This document shows, piece after piece, positions 30,992 to 43,182 of a DNA stretch of 64,000 bases; position 1 is the stretch's first letter; each line of letters begins with the position of its first letter. This stretch comes from Diphasiastrum complanatum. Taxonomy: Eukaryota > Streptophyta > Lycopodiopsida > Lycopodiales > Lycopodiaceae. The notes under the pieces are model-generated. The model had not been told where the DNA came from. It was given only the letters and a program-made list of their open reading frames with translations, and ran no database searches. Where the stretch lies: positions 21,744,988 through 21,808,987 of the forward strand of contig CM055110.1 in NCBI GenBank assembly GCA_029204225.1, in the 5' to 3' direction. The translations under genes were made by a program, and so were the position numbers.

Positions 30992-31768
30992 ATGTTAAAC
31001 CTCTGTAATAATTTGTTTTTCCTCCCAAGACGTACATTTATCCAGGGTACACTATAACTCTAAGATGTATATATATAATAAATACTATACACATACAAAA
31101 ATGTACCTCAAGAAATTTTGATTTCCTTATGTTTCTGGTTTTTGGGTTCTATGCCAAAGCCATGACCCAGGAATATGTTTCCAACCACGTTCTCATGTGT
31201 AGGGAACAGATTCCCCAGTCATGTTCCCCACCAGGACCAGTCTGGAAATGTGTGGCACATCCAAGAAGCCAGAGTCCCCTGTTGTTATACATGTCACTAT
31301 GTACAAAACCATTTGAAGTGATCTAGAGAAGAAAAGGATGAAGGGGGGTAAAATTTCTGAGCTTTATCAGACAAAACCACCTGCCAGACAGCAAATGCCT
31401 ATCAAATTAAACAATATCAAAACAAGATTAACCAACACCATATTTCTGTTCGGTTGCAACAAAATTGCGAAATGAACCAGTCAAGGTCAGAAGAGGACCT
31501 TTGAATGCATTCTCTCAGCTCAAACCCAAATATCCTCAAGTACTTTAGTCGTTCGATGGACAAAATTATAAAAGTCAAAGCCTATATCAAAGATGATGGC
31601 AGTTTACAGTAATATATCCAACACATTCAATAGAGAATTTACCTTTTATTGCCAGGAAGATTTGTGCCACAACACGTATATCTTCAAGACAACATACAGC
31701 TAAGCTCCGTTTAAATGTTTTTGTTCGTCACAGATCCTCTAAGATTGAGAAGGGAGGATTCAACAACT

Positions 31769-32089
31769 TTACTTTATGTATTGTGACAACCACTTAAATC
31801 CTTCTCCATAACCCATTTTGCGTACAATACTGCACATGAAAACTTCTATTGGTCTCAAGCTGCTGTCACCTAGATTTACTTTTCCCTTGCCTGTTGTATA
31901 GTTTGTTAGGCCTAGGTAATACCGAAGCTCATCTTCTGATGCCGCTATTGGAATGTCAATTTTGTTCCCAAAAATCAAGAAAGGGACCTGTGCAAGGGAA
32001 TCATCTGATAAAAGGGCATCCAGCTCTTGTTTAGACTCTCCAAACCTTTCTTTGTCAGCAGCATCCACCAGATAAATGATACCATCAAC
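31769..32089 (-). CDS. SAR1: SAR1 exon 3 (C-terminal half)
   Basis: 106 codons plus stop, with acceptor ttgttcag. It starts [16 protein letters not shown] and holds GNKIDIP (guanine specificity), DELRYYLGL and the conserved C-terminus. Confidence 0.97.
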   Translation of the reverse strand, partial: VDGIIYLVDAADKERFGESKQELDALLSDDSLAQVPFLIFGNKIDIPIAASEDELRYYLGLTNYTTGKGKVNLGDSSLRPIEVFMCSIVRKMGYGEGFKWLSQYIK

Positions 32090-35000
32090 CTGAACAAAAT
32101 ACCAAGCAAAAATCACTGTTACGAAGATATATCTGACCACCTGTCATATACTTGTGCAGTACACATTTGGGGAGGTGAAATTTTAAACTACAATACCTTC
32201 GGCCACAACAGGGGAACACTGAGTAGCCATAGGAATAACCTAATAGCCCGAAACACAAAAAATAATCTACTATCTACAGACAATACCTTAGCGTAGTAGT
32301 CTTTCCAAACACGACGTGCAATCTGGTGCCCTCCCAAATCAAAAGCTTTGAATTTAATCTTTCCAATACTCAGCTCCTCTGAAGTCGGATATTGTGTAGG
32401 TTGATGCTGACCCAACCTCTGAGCCAAAATCATGCAGAATGCACAAAGCTGTTAATCCAGTCTGCTTCAGTTGCAACTTTCTTAGTTTCCTTATCTATAT
32501 TTTCTTCAACTAGAAGCTAAAACAATAGAAAATATCACTAGAACTGACAAGTGATCTGACTTCATGGGAATATAAAACTATGTCTGGTACAAGGTAACGA
32601 AAACTTGAAAGTTCAAAAACACGAACATCATTATCATTTTCAAAACAAAAGTATCTATTTGAGAGATAGGAATTTAACCAAATTCATGAATGTAATGTCA
32701 AGAATCAGTGATGTCATTAGGTGAAGCTTAGAAAAAGCATAAACCTTCAACAATAAAGTCATCATTTACCAAGAAGAAGTTGCAAAAAGAACTAAAGAGC
32801 GAATCATGAAGTTTAGTTGTCGACTGTGAGCATAAAACCATTGTAAAACAAAGCTTATTTATCTCTGCAGTGAAAATGAAAAAGGTCTATATAGCAGTGT
32901 TATGTTTAGAGTAGTAAATGACATAACAAAGGAGGTGTGCAATGTAAACAAAGTCAGCCACTGCCAATAAAAGCACAAGTGAGCTCTTTCTGCTGCAATA
33001 TGCAGCTGCTCACTCCAAATTCAAAATGCGACATATCAGGCTTCTCACATGAGGTTTCATGTGTGCATTGTTCACACTAAAATTTACAATGTTCCTTTTC
33101 AACTCCTCTTCCCACAATTTACTACCTTATCCAGCAAGATACTCAATCTTTTGCACATAGCACCGAGACCTGATGCCCTCCACTTATTAACATCGCTCTA
33201 AAGTCTCTGACCCTTTTTAATGTATCTACCAGCAACAATGCTCCTCCAAAAGCTTTCACTACCATACATAATGCCATATTAAGAATCACTACTGTTGTCC
33301 TTCCACTCACATAACAATATCATTGGTAGGGCCGTTCAGATTCACATGAGCTAGAATAGAGAATCTGTAAGTTTGAAATATTCTAGTCAACTTCCTTTGT
33401 CACATACTCACCTTTCAATTCATAAAATAAATGTCTAAAGGTCGTTATGAAGAGGAAACTAACATCAGAGATTCTCTTCCAATACATAAGTAGGATAGTT
33501 TCTATTAAAGCTTTGCCAGGGAATCATTTCTCATTTCTAGGGCTCACATCTGCAACTAAGGGCTCCTTGAAGACAATCAATGTTGACATATACACTCCCC
33601 AAGTAGTCTGAGCCACTTCAGGTGTTCTGGCAATTTAATCAGATTACTCATCCAATTCAGGTAATCACTCAGTCATTGGAAGAGGCTTTAATACATGACA
33701 TGATGTTACTAAGTTTCAGCCTTGCAACTTTCAAGATGTTTTGAGAATGTTTCAGTTGAGAGAATGACGTTGACCCCCACTTGCTTGCCGACTTGCCCAT
33801 ACATCATAAATGAGAGAGGAGAAACCTCTTTCGCTGAGTTCAAAACTGGTGTGCTATCCTTGGGTACACAAGAGAAGGCTGAGGTGAGAGAAACAGATTT
33901 TCTTTAAGTGTGATAGCCCTGTTGATTGGTTCTAGAGTGTCCTTGAGATGTCTCGGCCAGTTGAAAAGACATACCTCTTTCTGAGACAGTGAACATGTCC
34001 AAATTACCAACTTGAATGTACAGGTTAGATACTCATTAGGTAATACTTAAAATGAATATACATACCACCAGAGCATAACAGAATCCATATCAAGCAAACA
34101 ACATGGATAAATAATAAAGATTTTGGCTAGGCCAGGCCGCACCTACGCAGATCAATGTTCAGTCTAGGATAAACCTGACGAGACAAAAAAGATGACAATC
34201 TAAACCCTAAACCACAAAGTTCTAGATTCATCAACTCCATCATGCATAGCACATAAAATTCTATGACATCCCTACTAACATACCAAAGTATGTCCTGATC
34301 ACGTGCATATAGCTACTAGTGAATTAGCTTTCGAAAAGTTTAATCAAAAATGTGAAAACTCAACTATCTATATGCAACTCTCAACAACTCTCTCATCTAT
34401 TAATCTTGCACTCTCATGAAATCTGCAAGCAGGATCTCTCATACTTACATGAAATCTTGTAACCAAAAGAATCAATGTATGAAATTATGAATGGTGAGTC
34501 AAGTAGGAGCTAAGGAAGAAAACTGAGGACTAGCACACATACATAAACTTATCAAGATTCTAATCTATCTACCTAAATCCCTCATCATAGGGTGACCATC
34601 GAGCCTTGAACTTAGCTTTAGTATTCAATCTAGCCTGATAACGCCTTGATGTACTCAACAATGACATAAGAAAAAAAGAGAGCTTAAAATGGATGTGAAA
34701 CTTTGAGAAGTATGAAGTGAGATGAAACAATGAACTTTTAATCCTCCTATGGTCTAGATTTCAAATTGACTAGTTATAAAGTGCAATAGGAGCACCTCAT
34801 TTTGAGAAAGCCGAAAATGCTAGAAGCGTGAACAAAAGAATCAAAAACAGAAAAAAGGGATGAAATGTTAAGAACTTGAAAACACGTTAAGTGCCTTATT
34901 ATAGGAAACAAAATGGGTACAAATTGCGCAAGAAGAGAGAAAAAAAGTACGAAAGTAAAAGGATCTAAATACTAGCAAAAGTGAGATTTCTAGCACCCTA

Positions 35001-36878
35001 AAATTTTTTCCCTAATCTTATCGCCGAGCAGAGAGGAATCTAATGATCCAATCATAATAATTAGAGCATCGTAGAGAAACCTAGAGACCAAAGATAATAA
35101 GTAGGTTTCCACCCCAAAACTCGAAAGAGTAGACAAAAGCCAAAAAGTGCCCAGTTAAAAGAAATATCCAGATGTTGCAGAATGTGTATCCCAACCCCTC
35201 ACTGCTAGAGAAGTGCTCTGATATTAAAACACAAGCCAACCAGCACATAGAGCAGGAAATTGAAAGAAGTACTGCAAATAGAAGGATGACTGATGATAAC
35301 CGAACAAATGAGGCATTCAGCCTATATATAATACTTGGCGACAAGTTAGGGCTAGAAGTGCCAATAAGACTGAGTAAGCTTGTCCAAATACCAAGTCAGT
35401 GCTGATAAGGCTAGGTGACCTTATCCTACAGCTAATAGGACCCAAGAGGCCTAATAACATGGTCTTCTCACAAACAAATGAAGTGCCACAGACCAGGTCT
35501 TGGGTCTATACTGTATGTCCTTTTTGCAGGTGAACGGAAACAAATGCCAGACCTGAATGAGATCAAATACCAGACCTTGAAAGCGTTAACAAACCGCCAT
35601 TTGTGAGGGACTGTAATCTTCAAACTAAGTTAGAAAAGTTGGACTTGAGGTTTTCTGCAACATCTTGATTGGGAGGCTTATGAAAGAATATTGTGCATCT
35701 TAAGCAACCTCATGCTTTATAATAAAAAGAAAAGCTCTTTGGCTGTTTAAATCATGCTAGCAATGACAAGCTTTGAAAGGTGAGAAAAAATTTCTGCAAT
35801 TATTTGAAAAAAAGATACATAAATCATTCTCCAAATCAACGTCAAATAGCTTTGAGCAATGACTTTCAAACACTAGTGATTTCCACAAGTCCTTCCCCTG
35901 AATCACATTTTTTTCCTAGGGTTGCAAGTCTTCAAGCCAGCTTAGCTCCAGAGGGGACTCGTGTTAACAGCGAACCTCCAAAAGAAATGCTATGTTCCGC
36001 AATGGAACACCTAGATACACTTAAGCATATGACATGAACATCATCATGTATCTCTTGTAGAAAGCTTAGCAACTTATGATGACAAACAATTGAAGGATGA
36101 TTACTTTAGACATGGCAATCACCAACAATGTCGATCCCAAGCCTCCAGCAACAAAAAACTCATTCATCATACATTCTTTCCCTCCTTAAAAGGTCAATAT
36201 GATTGCTATTGAACAACACATAATCTTCCTTGGTAAAGATTTGGTCTCAAAAAACTATTAAATTAAATTTCTGCCCATTGTTAGCTGTCACTTATAGAAG
36301 TGGCAAAGGATTTGCATAGCCTTTTACTCTTCATTCCTGAGGTGGATTGAATTCTGGACAGATGAGCATTCCTAGGAATTTATAAGGGCATGGCCAGTTC
36401 AGCGGGATCCGCCCAAATTCCGCCTGCTTTTTCTTTTACAGGTAGTCAATCATTCACAGAGACTTTTAGAAAGCCGGCCATTGGCTCAGGACAAAACAAA
36501 GACAGAGGGATCTTTCTTTCAGTTTAAAGGACAACATAAGCTCTATAAACGTGAAGTAAAAAGCAGAAATGAACTGGCCAACTTTCACAATAGGATATGC
36601 TATCACAATTCTCTATTTACGTACAATAATTCAAAAACGATGCAACCTCTGCTTCAATAAAGCATCTTCACTTTGATGATGACGTTCGCTTATTCAATGT
36701 TCTTTCATTTATGTTAAGCAAATTTTAGAAACAGCAGCCAGGAACAGACCTCGTCCTTGAGCATATGAAGCAAGGTAGTTTTCCCCGCGTTATCGAGCCC
36801 CAAGAAGAGAATCTTGGCTTCCTTTTGCCAAAGTCCTAAAGTTGCAAGAACACTGTAGAACCAGTCAAAGAGAAACAT
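31769..36878 (-). CDS. SAR1: SAR1 small GTPase (COPII coat assembly)
   Basis: Three coding exons: 36878-36750, 32418-32287 and 32089-31769 (with stop TAA). They total 193 codons before the stop, the usual plant SAR1 length. SAR1 binds GTP, inserts its N-terminal helix into the ER membrane and recruits Sec23/24 for COPII vesicle budding. Visible features: the N-terminal [17 protein letters not shown] (amphipathic helix/STAR region), P-loop [11 protein letters not shown], switch region [15 protein letters not shown] (G3), NKID (G4) and the C-terminus [14 protein letters not shown]. Splice sites are GT..AG with intact phases. Intron 1 is 4.3 kb, intron 2 is 197 bp. There are no stops or missing motifs, so it looks functional. 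Assignment is from the recalled family sequence. Confidence 0.97.
32287..32418 (-). CDS. SAR1: SAR1 exon 2
   Basis: 44 codons, [16 protein letters not shown] to WKDYYAK, with acceptor ggctcag and donor AAG/GTATTG. It carries the effector region and DLGGHQ. Confidence 0.97.
32419..36749 (-). other. SAR1 intron 1 (4.3 kb)
   Basis: A long AT-rich intron for a small GTPase gene. Its only recognisable content is a possible LTR-element 5' end at about 35212-35450. Confidence 0.8.
35212..35450 (-). mobile_element. possible LTR 5' end with degenerate PBS in SAR1 intron
   Basis: On the minus strand, TAATATCAGAGC at about 35214-35226 differs from the PBS TGGTATCAGAGC by two transitions. A TATA-rich word (cctatatataat) lies about 100 bp upstream, as in an LTR. 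No pol or second LTR found; weak. Confidence 0.3.
36750..36878 (-). CDS. SAR1: SAR1 exon 1
   Basis: 43 codons from the ATG at 36878 to LHMLKDE, with donor GAG/GTCTGT. It carries the membrane-binding N-terminus and the P-loop NAGKT. Confidence 0.97.
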
Positions 36879-36933
36879 TTTGCCTCCTTCAAGGCCAGTC
36901 TAAGTCCTTGATCCTCGAAAAAATCAATTTCTA

Positions 36934-37093
36934 CTGCGATAAAGATAAACAGTCCGCTCAAATATGACTGTATTGTATCCACAATGATGCCATAAACTAA
37001 TTACAGCGGAAAAACCACAATCGCATTTCTATAAGGATCTGCCTCTGTTTCGAGATTAAATGACACAGATGACATAAAACTTCGAACAATCAC
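36934..37093 (-). other. possible 5' UTR intron of SAR1
   Basis: Minus-strand donor GCAG/GTGATT at 37093 and acceptor tatcgcag at 36934 would remove 160 nt from the leader. There is no coding constraint to test it. Confidence 0.4.
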
Positions 37094-37398
37094 CTGCAGC
37101 CCTCCTGCAAAACAGATAAGAGTTTATCTGTGAGGCTGGAAAAAGAAACAGATGCTTATTATGAATGATCAGATTCCAATTGAAAGGTTCCAGCAACGCA
37201 AAGTTCAAACACTCGATCACAACCCTAAAACAGCTGGATCAGATCCAAGACGCATAATTCCCTTGCATCCCGTAAATCATACCACGTGCAGCGCCCCTTT
37301 TCACTGTTGGCTCCAAAGGCCTCTGCCATACAAAGGCGCTGACAGATCCCCACCTATCACATCACATCACGATCCGCTTCCAACCACAGAAACCAAAC

Positions 37399-37411
37399 GT
37401 ATATAAATACA
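37399..37411 (-). promoter_or_regulatory. candidate TATA box of SAR1
   Basis: gtatttatatacg on the minus strand, about 520 bp upstream of the ATG and upstream of the possible UTR intron. The plus strand also reads TATATAAATA here, so direction is not decided. Confidence 0.35.
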
Positions 37412-38051
37412 TTTCCGTCCGATCAACAACAACTCGGTGAACTACCGCATAATTATAAAGAAAAAGCGGGGATTTCAGCGGGTATTATTTCATGCACACT
37501 ACTGGCCTTGCAGATATGATATGACAGAAGAGAGCGAAAAGGAAGAGGGAAGGCGAATTGATGTCAGATGATGCTGGCGATGGCGCTTCGAGAGGAAGAT
37601 CCAGATGGAAGTGGTACGATCACGATCAGAATTTGTGCAGAAAAGGAAAAAGTGATTTGTGTGTGCTTTCTGACTGGCATATGTATCCCCCACTATCAAT
37701 GTGAGAGTGGCGGACTGGTGGCGGTGGCGGTGAGGTCACCGACCACATGGGCTCTGACCTGGCCGCTGGTGGCTGCATCCTGCAACTCTCTCACACGCCA
37801 TTCCGACACCTGGATCTGCAATTTTCATTCCATGAATAATAACTAGGTACTCAATTTTGTCCCCATTTGAGCCAAATATAAATTGTAAAGAGCGAATCTA
37901 TTAAAATAATAGCGTTTCGCAGGCAGCGTGACGCGCTGCTCGTGTAACACCTTCGTTTACATTCATTTACCTCGTCGTGTTGGTTGATGTTTCAGCTGTC
38001 GCTGCTCCTGTTTTTGGGTTGAAGGTGCGTCGCAGCTTTCTTTTGTCATGC

Positions 38052-38062
38052 ATGGTATCAGA
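38052..38062 (+). other. PBS-like TGGTATCAGAG
   Basis: atgcaTGGTATCAGAGatc matches 11 of the 12 PBS bases and follows a CATGCA that could end an LTR. If real, the chimeric gene fragments at 38.1-38.7 kb would lie inside an LTR-element. No paired LTR was found. Confidence 0.4.
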
Positions 38063-38121
38063 GATCAATAGGTCTTCTACTCGTTCGAACTTCCGATCAA
38101 CAATGTTGATGACGTCTCAAA

Positions 38122-38225
38122 CTTTCTGGATTGCGTGTCTGCAGCGAAATGAGCCATCGTTGAAAGCCCATGATCTTTCTGGATTGCGTGTCTGCAGCGA
38201 AATGAGCCATCGTTGAAAGCCCATG
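38122..38225. repeat. 53-bp tandem duplication
   Basis: Two near-identical copies starting at 38122 and 38175 (ctttctggattgcgtgtctg...), at the 3' end of the chimeric pseudogene. Confidence 0.95.
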
Positions 38226-38269
38226 TTGTTTCAGCTGATCCCGACAATCCTCTTTCCTGAGATAGACCT

Positions 38270-38545
38270 TCAGAGCTAAGAGGGATGAGCACTGCATTGA
38301 TTCCTTGAACAGAAACGCGACCGTCCGCAAATATATCAGGATCGTAAACCGTTGCTGCACCTTTTCCAGTACCGAACTGCACCGTGCCTTCGGCCTCCAC
38401 CGCCGTGAGCTTGTGGGGCAATCTGAGCGTGCTGTATATCGCTTTGCCTGATCGCCTCACAACATTGTATAGGCTCTCTTCCGTTTGATACTCGGAAAGA
38501 ACGTGGTACATGAGCATTTCTTCAATTGCACCCGATGAATCCATT
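38270..38545 (-). pseudogene. fasciclin-like arabinogalactan protein fragment (second FAS1 domain)
   Basis: From about GAIEEMLMYHVLSEYQTEES through NVVRRSGKAIYSTLRLPHK to DPDIFADGRVSVQGINAVLIP, this reads as the C-terminal half of the second FAS1 domain of FLA15-18-type cell-wall glycoproteins. Conserved YH, PDI..DGRISVQGI-type blocks are clear. The N-terminal rest of the protein is absent: an in-frame stop sits just before it, and upstream sequence belongs to another gene. Downstream, the frame runs into the duplicated 53-bp unit. Not functional as an FLA. Confidence 0.8.
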
Positions 38546-38728
38546 CACGTACAGTGCACGCCCATGTACAACAAATTGGATTCCCTTGGTTTGCACAAAA
38601 CCTCCTTGGGAATAATAAGAAGCGAGAGAACCAGGAGCTCTGCTTCCGAAAAGAAGAATAGCTAGCAAAATAGATCGGAGTAAGCTCCTACTCTCATTGA
38701 CAGAAGATTTGAGAGTTGGTTTTTCCAT
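38540..38728 (-). pseudogene. N-terminal fragment of endo-beta-1,4-mannanase (GH5-like)
   Basis: Starts MEKPTLKSS with a hydrophobic signal-like segment (LLRSILLAILLFGSRAPGSLA), followed by GGFVQTKGIQFVVHGRALYVNGF. This resembles the start of plant GH5 mannanases (GFV.T.GT.FV..G.P.Y.NGFN.YW), but breaks off exactly after NGF. The catalytic domain is missing. It is directly fused, out of frame, to the FAS1 fragment. Confidence 0.65.
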
Positions 38729-39639
38729 TTTGAGCTGCTGCTTTTTTTTTTAACCGAGGCTGTTTCTATAGTTTGATAACATCCAATGGTGTACGTAGCT
38801 CAATACAACGGTGTTCACGCAGCTGATGTCTATTTTATATACCCAACAGCACTAACGCGTCTATAGACATCCCTTTCAACTTGAAAAACAAATACACCGA
38901 TTGATAAGTTCAAGTCTGACAGTCAAGATGTCTAAACCAAAATGCTTTCAGGAAAGCAAAGTTTTATGTTGAGGTGATTGAAGTGTAATATTTCCCCAAA
39001 AAGGTGTCCCATGGCTGCAAACAAACCATCTATTTTCCACATGAGTTCTACTAGAGGTATTGAAAGTTTGTTTAGATTCGTATAAATGATATTCAGACTT
39101 CAATAATAAACGATATTCTTGCCAGTTCACAGCTAAGAATTGTTGTTTTCTCAGTTGGCAGCGTGAACTTTTTTATGCTTTGGGTGCTGCCCTTGCCTGG
39201 TATATCTGACTCCTTAACATAATTTACAAAACTGTTCCAACGTACTGCAGAGCTGCATTTTCAATTTCGATCCTGCTGTGGTGTCAAAAACTAGAAAAAG
39301 ATTCATTCCTTGGCATCTAATAACAATTTATCCCAACCTGAGGATCAAACTTGGCCGTTATCATCTTTCTCCCTTTCCTCCCACGTCGTCGTTGGAGCAA
39401 GTGGATCAAACTTGGGTGCTATCATCTTTCTCCCTTTCTGCAATAAGCTTTTATTCTACTACCCACTTCTTTTCTATTCCCGTCGGTGGAAACTGTTGGG
39501 CGATTATTGCATTAGTGAGGGCTCCCTTATTATTTAGCACACTGGTCTCTATTGCTCATGTGCACACATAATTGAGTACATTTGAATTTGAGCTTATTTT
39601 GATCAATATAGATGATGATATATTGAAAGCAGGTTGGAT

Positions 39640-40290
39640 ACAAGTCAAAAATGATTAGAACTTTGAATAACATGAAAAAGCACTCTCACATTCCCGGCAA
39701 AATCATTGGCTTTGGCATCCTGGGTCAATTTGGCACATGACAAAGCTATAGTTAACTCCAATTCTTTTTTAGATATTGTCTGCCCAAAATCGAAAAGCAA
39801 GCCAAAAATGACTAGAGCTTTGATTAACATGAAAAACCACTCTAACTCCTCGAAAAAGTCATTGGCTTAGGCATCTAGGCTTAATCTAGCACATGACAAA
39901 GCTATAGTTAACTCCAATTCTTTTTTAGATATTGCCTGCCCAAAATCGAAAAACAAGCCAAAAATGACTAGAGCTTTGATTAACATGAAAAACCACTCTA
40001 ACATTTTCAAAAAAGTCATTGGCTTCGACATCTAGGCTTAATTTGGCACATGACAAAGCTATAATTAACTCCAATTCTTTTTTAGATATTGTCTGTCCAA
40101 AATCGAAAAACACGCCAAAAATGACTAGAGCTTTGATTAACATGAAAAACCACTCTGTAACATTTTTGAAAAAAGTCATTGACTTCAGCATCTAGGCTTA
40201 ATCTGGCACATGACAAAGCTATAATTAACTCCAATTCTTTTTTAGATATTGCCTGCCCAAAATCAAAAAACAAACCAAAAAATGATTAGA
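39640..40290. repeat. 157-bp satellite, four copies
   Basis: Units with tttttagatattg at 39767, 39923, 40080 and 40240 (periods 156, 157 and about 160). Each contains tggcacatgacaaagctata and catgaaaaa.cactct. The minus strand reads as repeated FGQTISKKELELxIALSCAKL, an open frame by virtue of repetition only. Confidence 0.9.
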
Positions 40291-40919
40291 GCTCCCCCAT
40301 AGCCATTGCAAGAGCAAATCACGTAATTATGCCTGTAGGCTGTAGATAAGGTAGGCACAAGCTTGAGATAGAAAAAGGAAGGTACTAATTTGCTTGAGAT
40401 AGAAACTTACATCTCCAAAAAGAAAATTGATGGGTTTGAGAAAACTAGCTCCAAATTCAAATCTTCCACAACTACAACTGCTATAAAGATTTTGATTTTA
40501 ATATACCCTCCCATTCCGGTTAATGGCATTTATAACCGTCGGTTCTCAGGTATTCAAAATTTTTCTATGTTGATTTAACCGTCGATATATAAAACTTCCA
40601 GAGAACTTTAATTTCGATGTCTTTTAGGGCTATGTATCAGGTTTCCATAGTTGTACAGATTATGAGGTACAAGTACAAATACCTTAAACATTGTAAAATT
40701 ACGGATGTTACTCCCAACAGCTGGGAAGTTAGAAAGTCACATGATATCAAGTCATGTCAGTGGCTTTGTGAGAAGATCAACAATATTGGCACATTCACAC
40801 AATAGTGAACAATGTTACACCAATGAAGGTGGAATTGTTTGTTTGAGAAGCCTCATAGTTTGGGATTAGACAAAAAAGAAATATACATGATGTTAGAATG
40901 AACCCCCACCCTTCCCCCC

Positions 40920-41046
<127 letters not shown>

Positions 41047-41049
41047 TAG

Positions 41050-41980
41050 AACTGATTTACAGGTTCAAGTGCACTTTCACATCATGCACTAAGGTTGCAG
41101 CAACAACATACATGAGGATGGATGATGTAAATCTACAAGGGCTAATAAAGAGAGAGCCATACATGAGGAGCTGGAGCTAGAAATGGAGATGGAGTTTATG
41201 CTGGATCTGGAGATGGAGTTTATGCGCTTGAAGCTGGAGTTGGAGCTGGAGAAAATAACATTTATGTTTTTTTTATGTTTCTTCATGTATGTGTTTATGT
41301 TCAGAGCACCCATCACTCATAGGCTGGGAGCTCTTTCACCCTCATTTGTTTACAACATCAAAGAAACCATAGGCTTGTGCGTGCAATGGCCTCTCCCGTG
41401 TACAAACCTCTGTAAACAATGTTAAGTATTTTTTATATTTATGTTTTTTATTTGTTTGTCTATGTGCTTGACAAATATGCGTATCCAACATTGGATGTAC
41501 CAATGCATATCTAATGTATCCATACACATCGAATCCCCTATCCCCTATTGGGCACCAGTGGTGCACCACACAAAATATGTACAGTAGAATACAAAGTGGG
41601 AGCTCAATCCATATGCAAACAACTAAAAAATAAGTGTGTAACATATACAATTGTAAAAGTAAAAAGTGGGTTGCAATGAACTGCAAAAATGTCGAAAACC
41701 ATATGAGTACATGATCAAAACCCGTAGAATCCGTAGTAGGCCTAGAAGTCTAAAACCTAATGTGCCGGCAACCTACTGATATTGTTTTGAGGCAGTTAAA
41801 AATATTTCATCATCCACAAGTCTAAGAACCTATTTTACATTGTCTACAACTTAGCCGTTAATTATCTGAATTCTATGGTCCTATCATACTTCCAATGGTA
41901 TCGGGTGGTAAGATTGGGTGTGTTAGAATGATGAATGACTACAATTGTGGTTTATTGGCTGGTACAAAAAATAGACTACA
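41050..41980. other. intergenic, no gene recognised
   Basis: A short GGAGATGGAG(T)-rich stretch at about 41175-41250 gives MEMEF...LELELE-like reading. Otherwise nothing recognised. Confidence 0.45.
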
Positions 41981-42359
41981 CATAGATGTTCAATTGGGTA
42001 TTTGGTTTGATGTGTTGCAATGTCCTACAGTACGTGAAAATGTTAGAAACAAGCGATAGTGTGATTAATTTGGAACCACGACAAATGGAAGACGTCCATA
42101 AGAGTCCAGAATATGAAAGACGTAATGTATGGGAGAATGAGCAAATGAAGGATGATGGCATCGGTATTGAGTGCACGAGGAATGCATTGCGAAAGAGGGG
42201 TTTAGCTATTTCAGAAGGAGTGCATATAAATCCCTCCTAGCGAACGCTAGAAATGGAGTCAAGATGTGAGCGAATAAAGAGGCTTGCACGACAAAGAAGT
42301 GCCAAAAGAAGGATAATGAATGATAATATGCCAGATATGAGAATATGTTCAACCACTAC

Positions 42360-43010
42360 AAGTGTAACGCCAGAGCAGATATGAAGCAACCCCTCTTATA
42401 CAACACCTGATGTGGAATCAAGGTCAGAAAAGAGGAGAAGACTTGCTCGCCGACAACAAGCGAAGCATAAGGTTATCACTATTTCATGTAGAAAGTAGAA
42501 CAATGGAAATGGGCAAGAAGTCTCGCCCATAGAGACATCTTCTAGTTTTCAAATAACACCTTCAATTGGTTCTGAGGTCAATGTTGGAGTATAAAAAACA
42601 AGAGTGCACTCTACAATGACAACGGTGACACCAGAGCAAATACGATACCATCCTTCCTACAAAATGCCTGATGTGGAATCAAGGTCGGAAAAGAGGAGAA
42701 GACTTGCTCGTCGACGACAAGCAAAGCATAAGGTTCTAAGATCACTATTTCATGTAGAAAGTAGAATAGAAATGGGCAATGTAGCGGACTTGGTTCAAGA
42801 AGTCTCGCCCATAGAGACATCTTCTACTTTTCAAATAACACCTTCAATTGGTTCTAACGTCAACGTTGGGATATCAGAAACAAGAGTGCACTCTACAACG
42901 ACAACGGTGACACCAAAGCAAATACGATACTATCCTTCCTACAAAACACCTGATGTGGAATCAAGGTCGAAAAAGAGGAGAAGACTTGCCAGACGTAGGT
43001 GTGCAAAGCA
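42360..43010. repeat. 261/282-bp tandem units coding Arg-rich segments
   Basis: Three units are anchored by cctgatgtggaatcaagg at 42406, 42667 and 42949. Units 2 and 3 are open and encode PDVESRSEKRRRLARRR. Unit 1 is broken by deletions and stops. Units also share tttcaaataacaccttcaat. Confidence 0.9.
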
Positions 43011-43179
43011 AAGAGTTTTGGAATCACTCTTTCAATTGGAGAGTATGACAGAGATTGATGTAAGAAGCACAAATCCTTGTAGTCTTGACCTTGCTCTTCA
43101 AAGAGGAAGAAGAAGTGCCATGTCTAGAATGTTTGAAGTTGCTCGCTCTAGGGAAACTGCCACATATCGTGATTTTTGA
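42604..43179 (+). pseudogene. Arg-rich Helitron N-terminal segment
   Basis: 191-codon open frame containing two copies of the repeat unit (TVTPEQIRYHPSYK..PDVESRS.KRRRLARRR), then LALQRGRRSAMSRMFEVARS. Basic, probably DNA-binding or nuclear-targeting if ever expressed. It stops just before the next Helitron piece in another frame. Confidence 0.55.
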
Positions 43180-43182
43180 TGG

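Noticed and set aside
39645-40273. Minus-strand frames of 61-88 codons
   Set aside because: Produced by the 157-bp satellite; no independent sign of coding.
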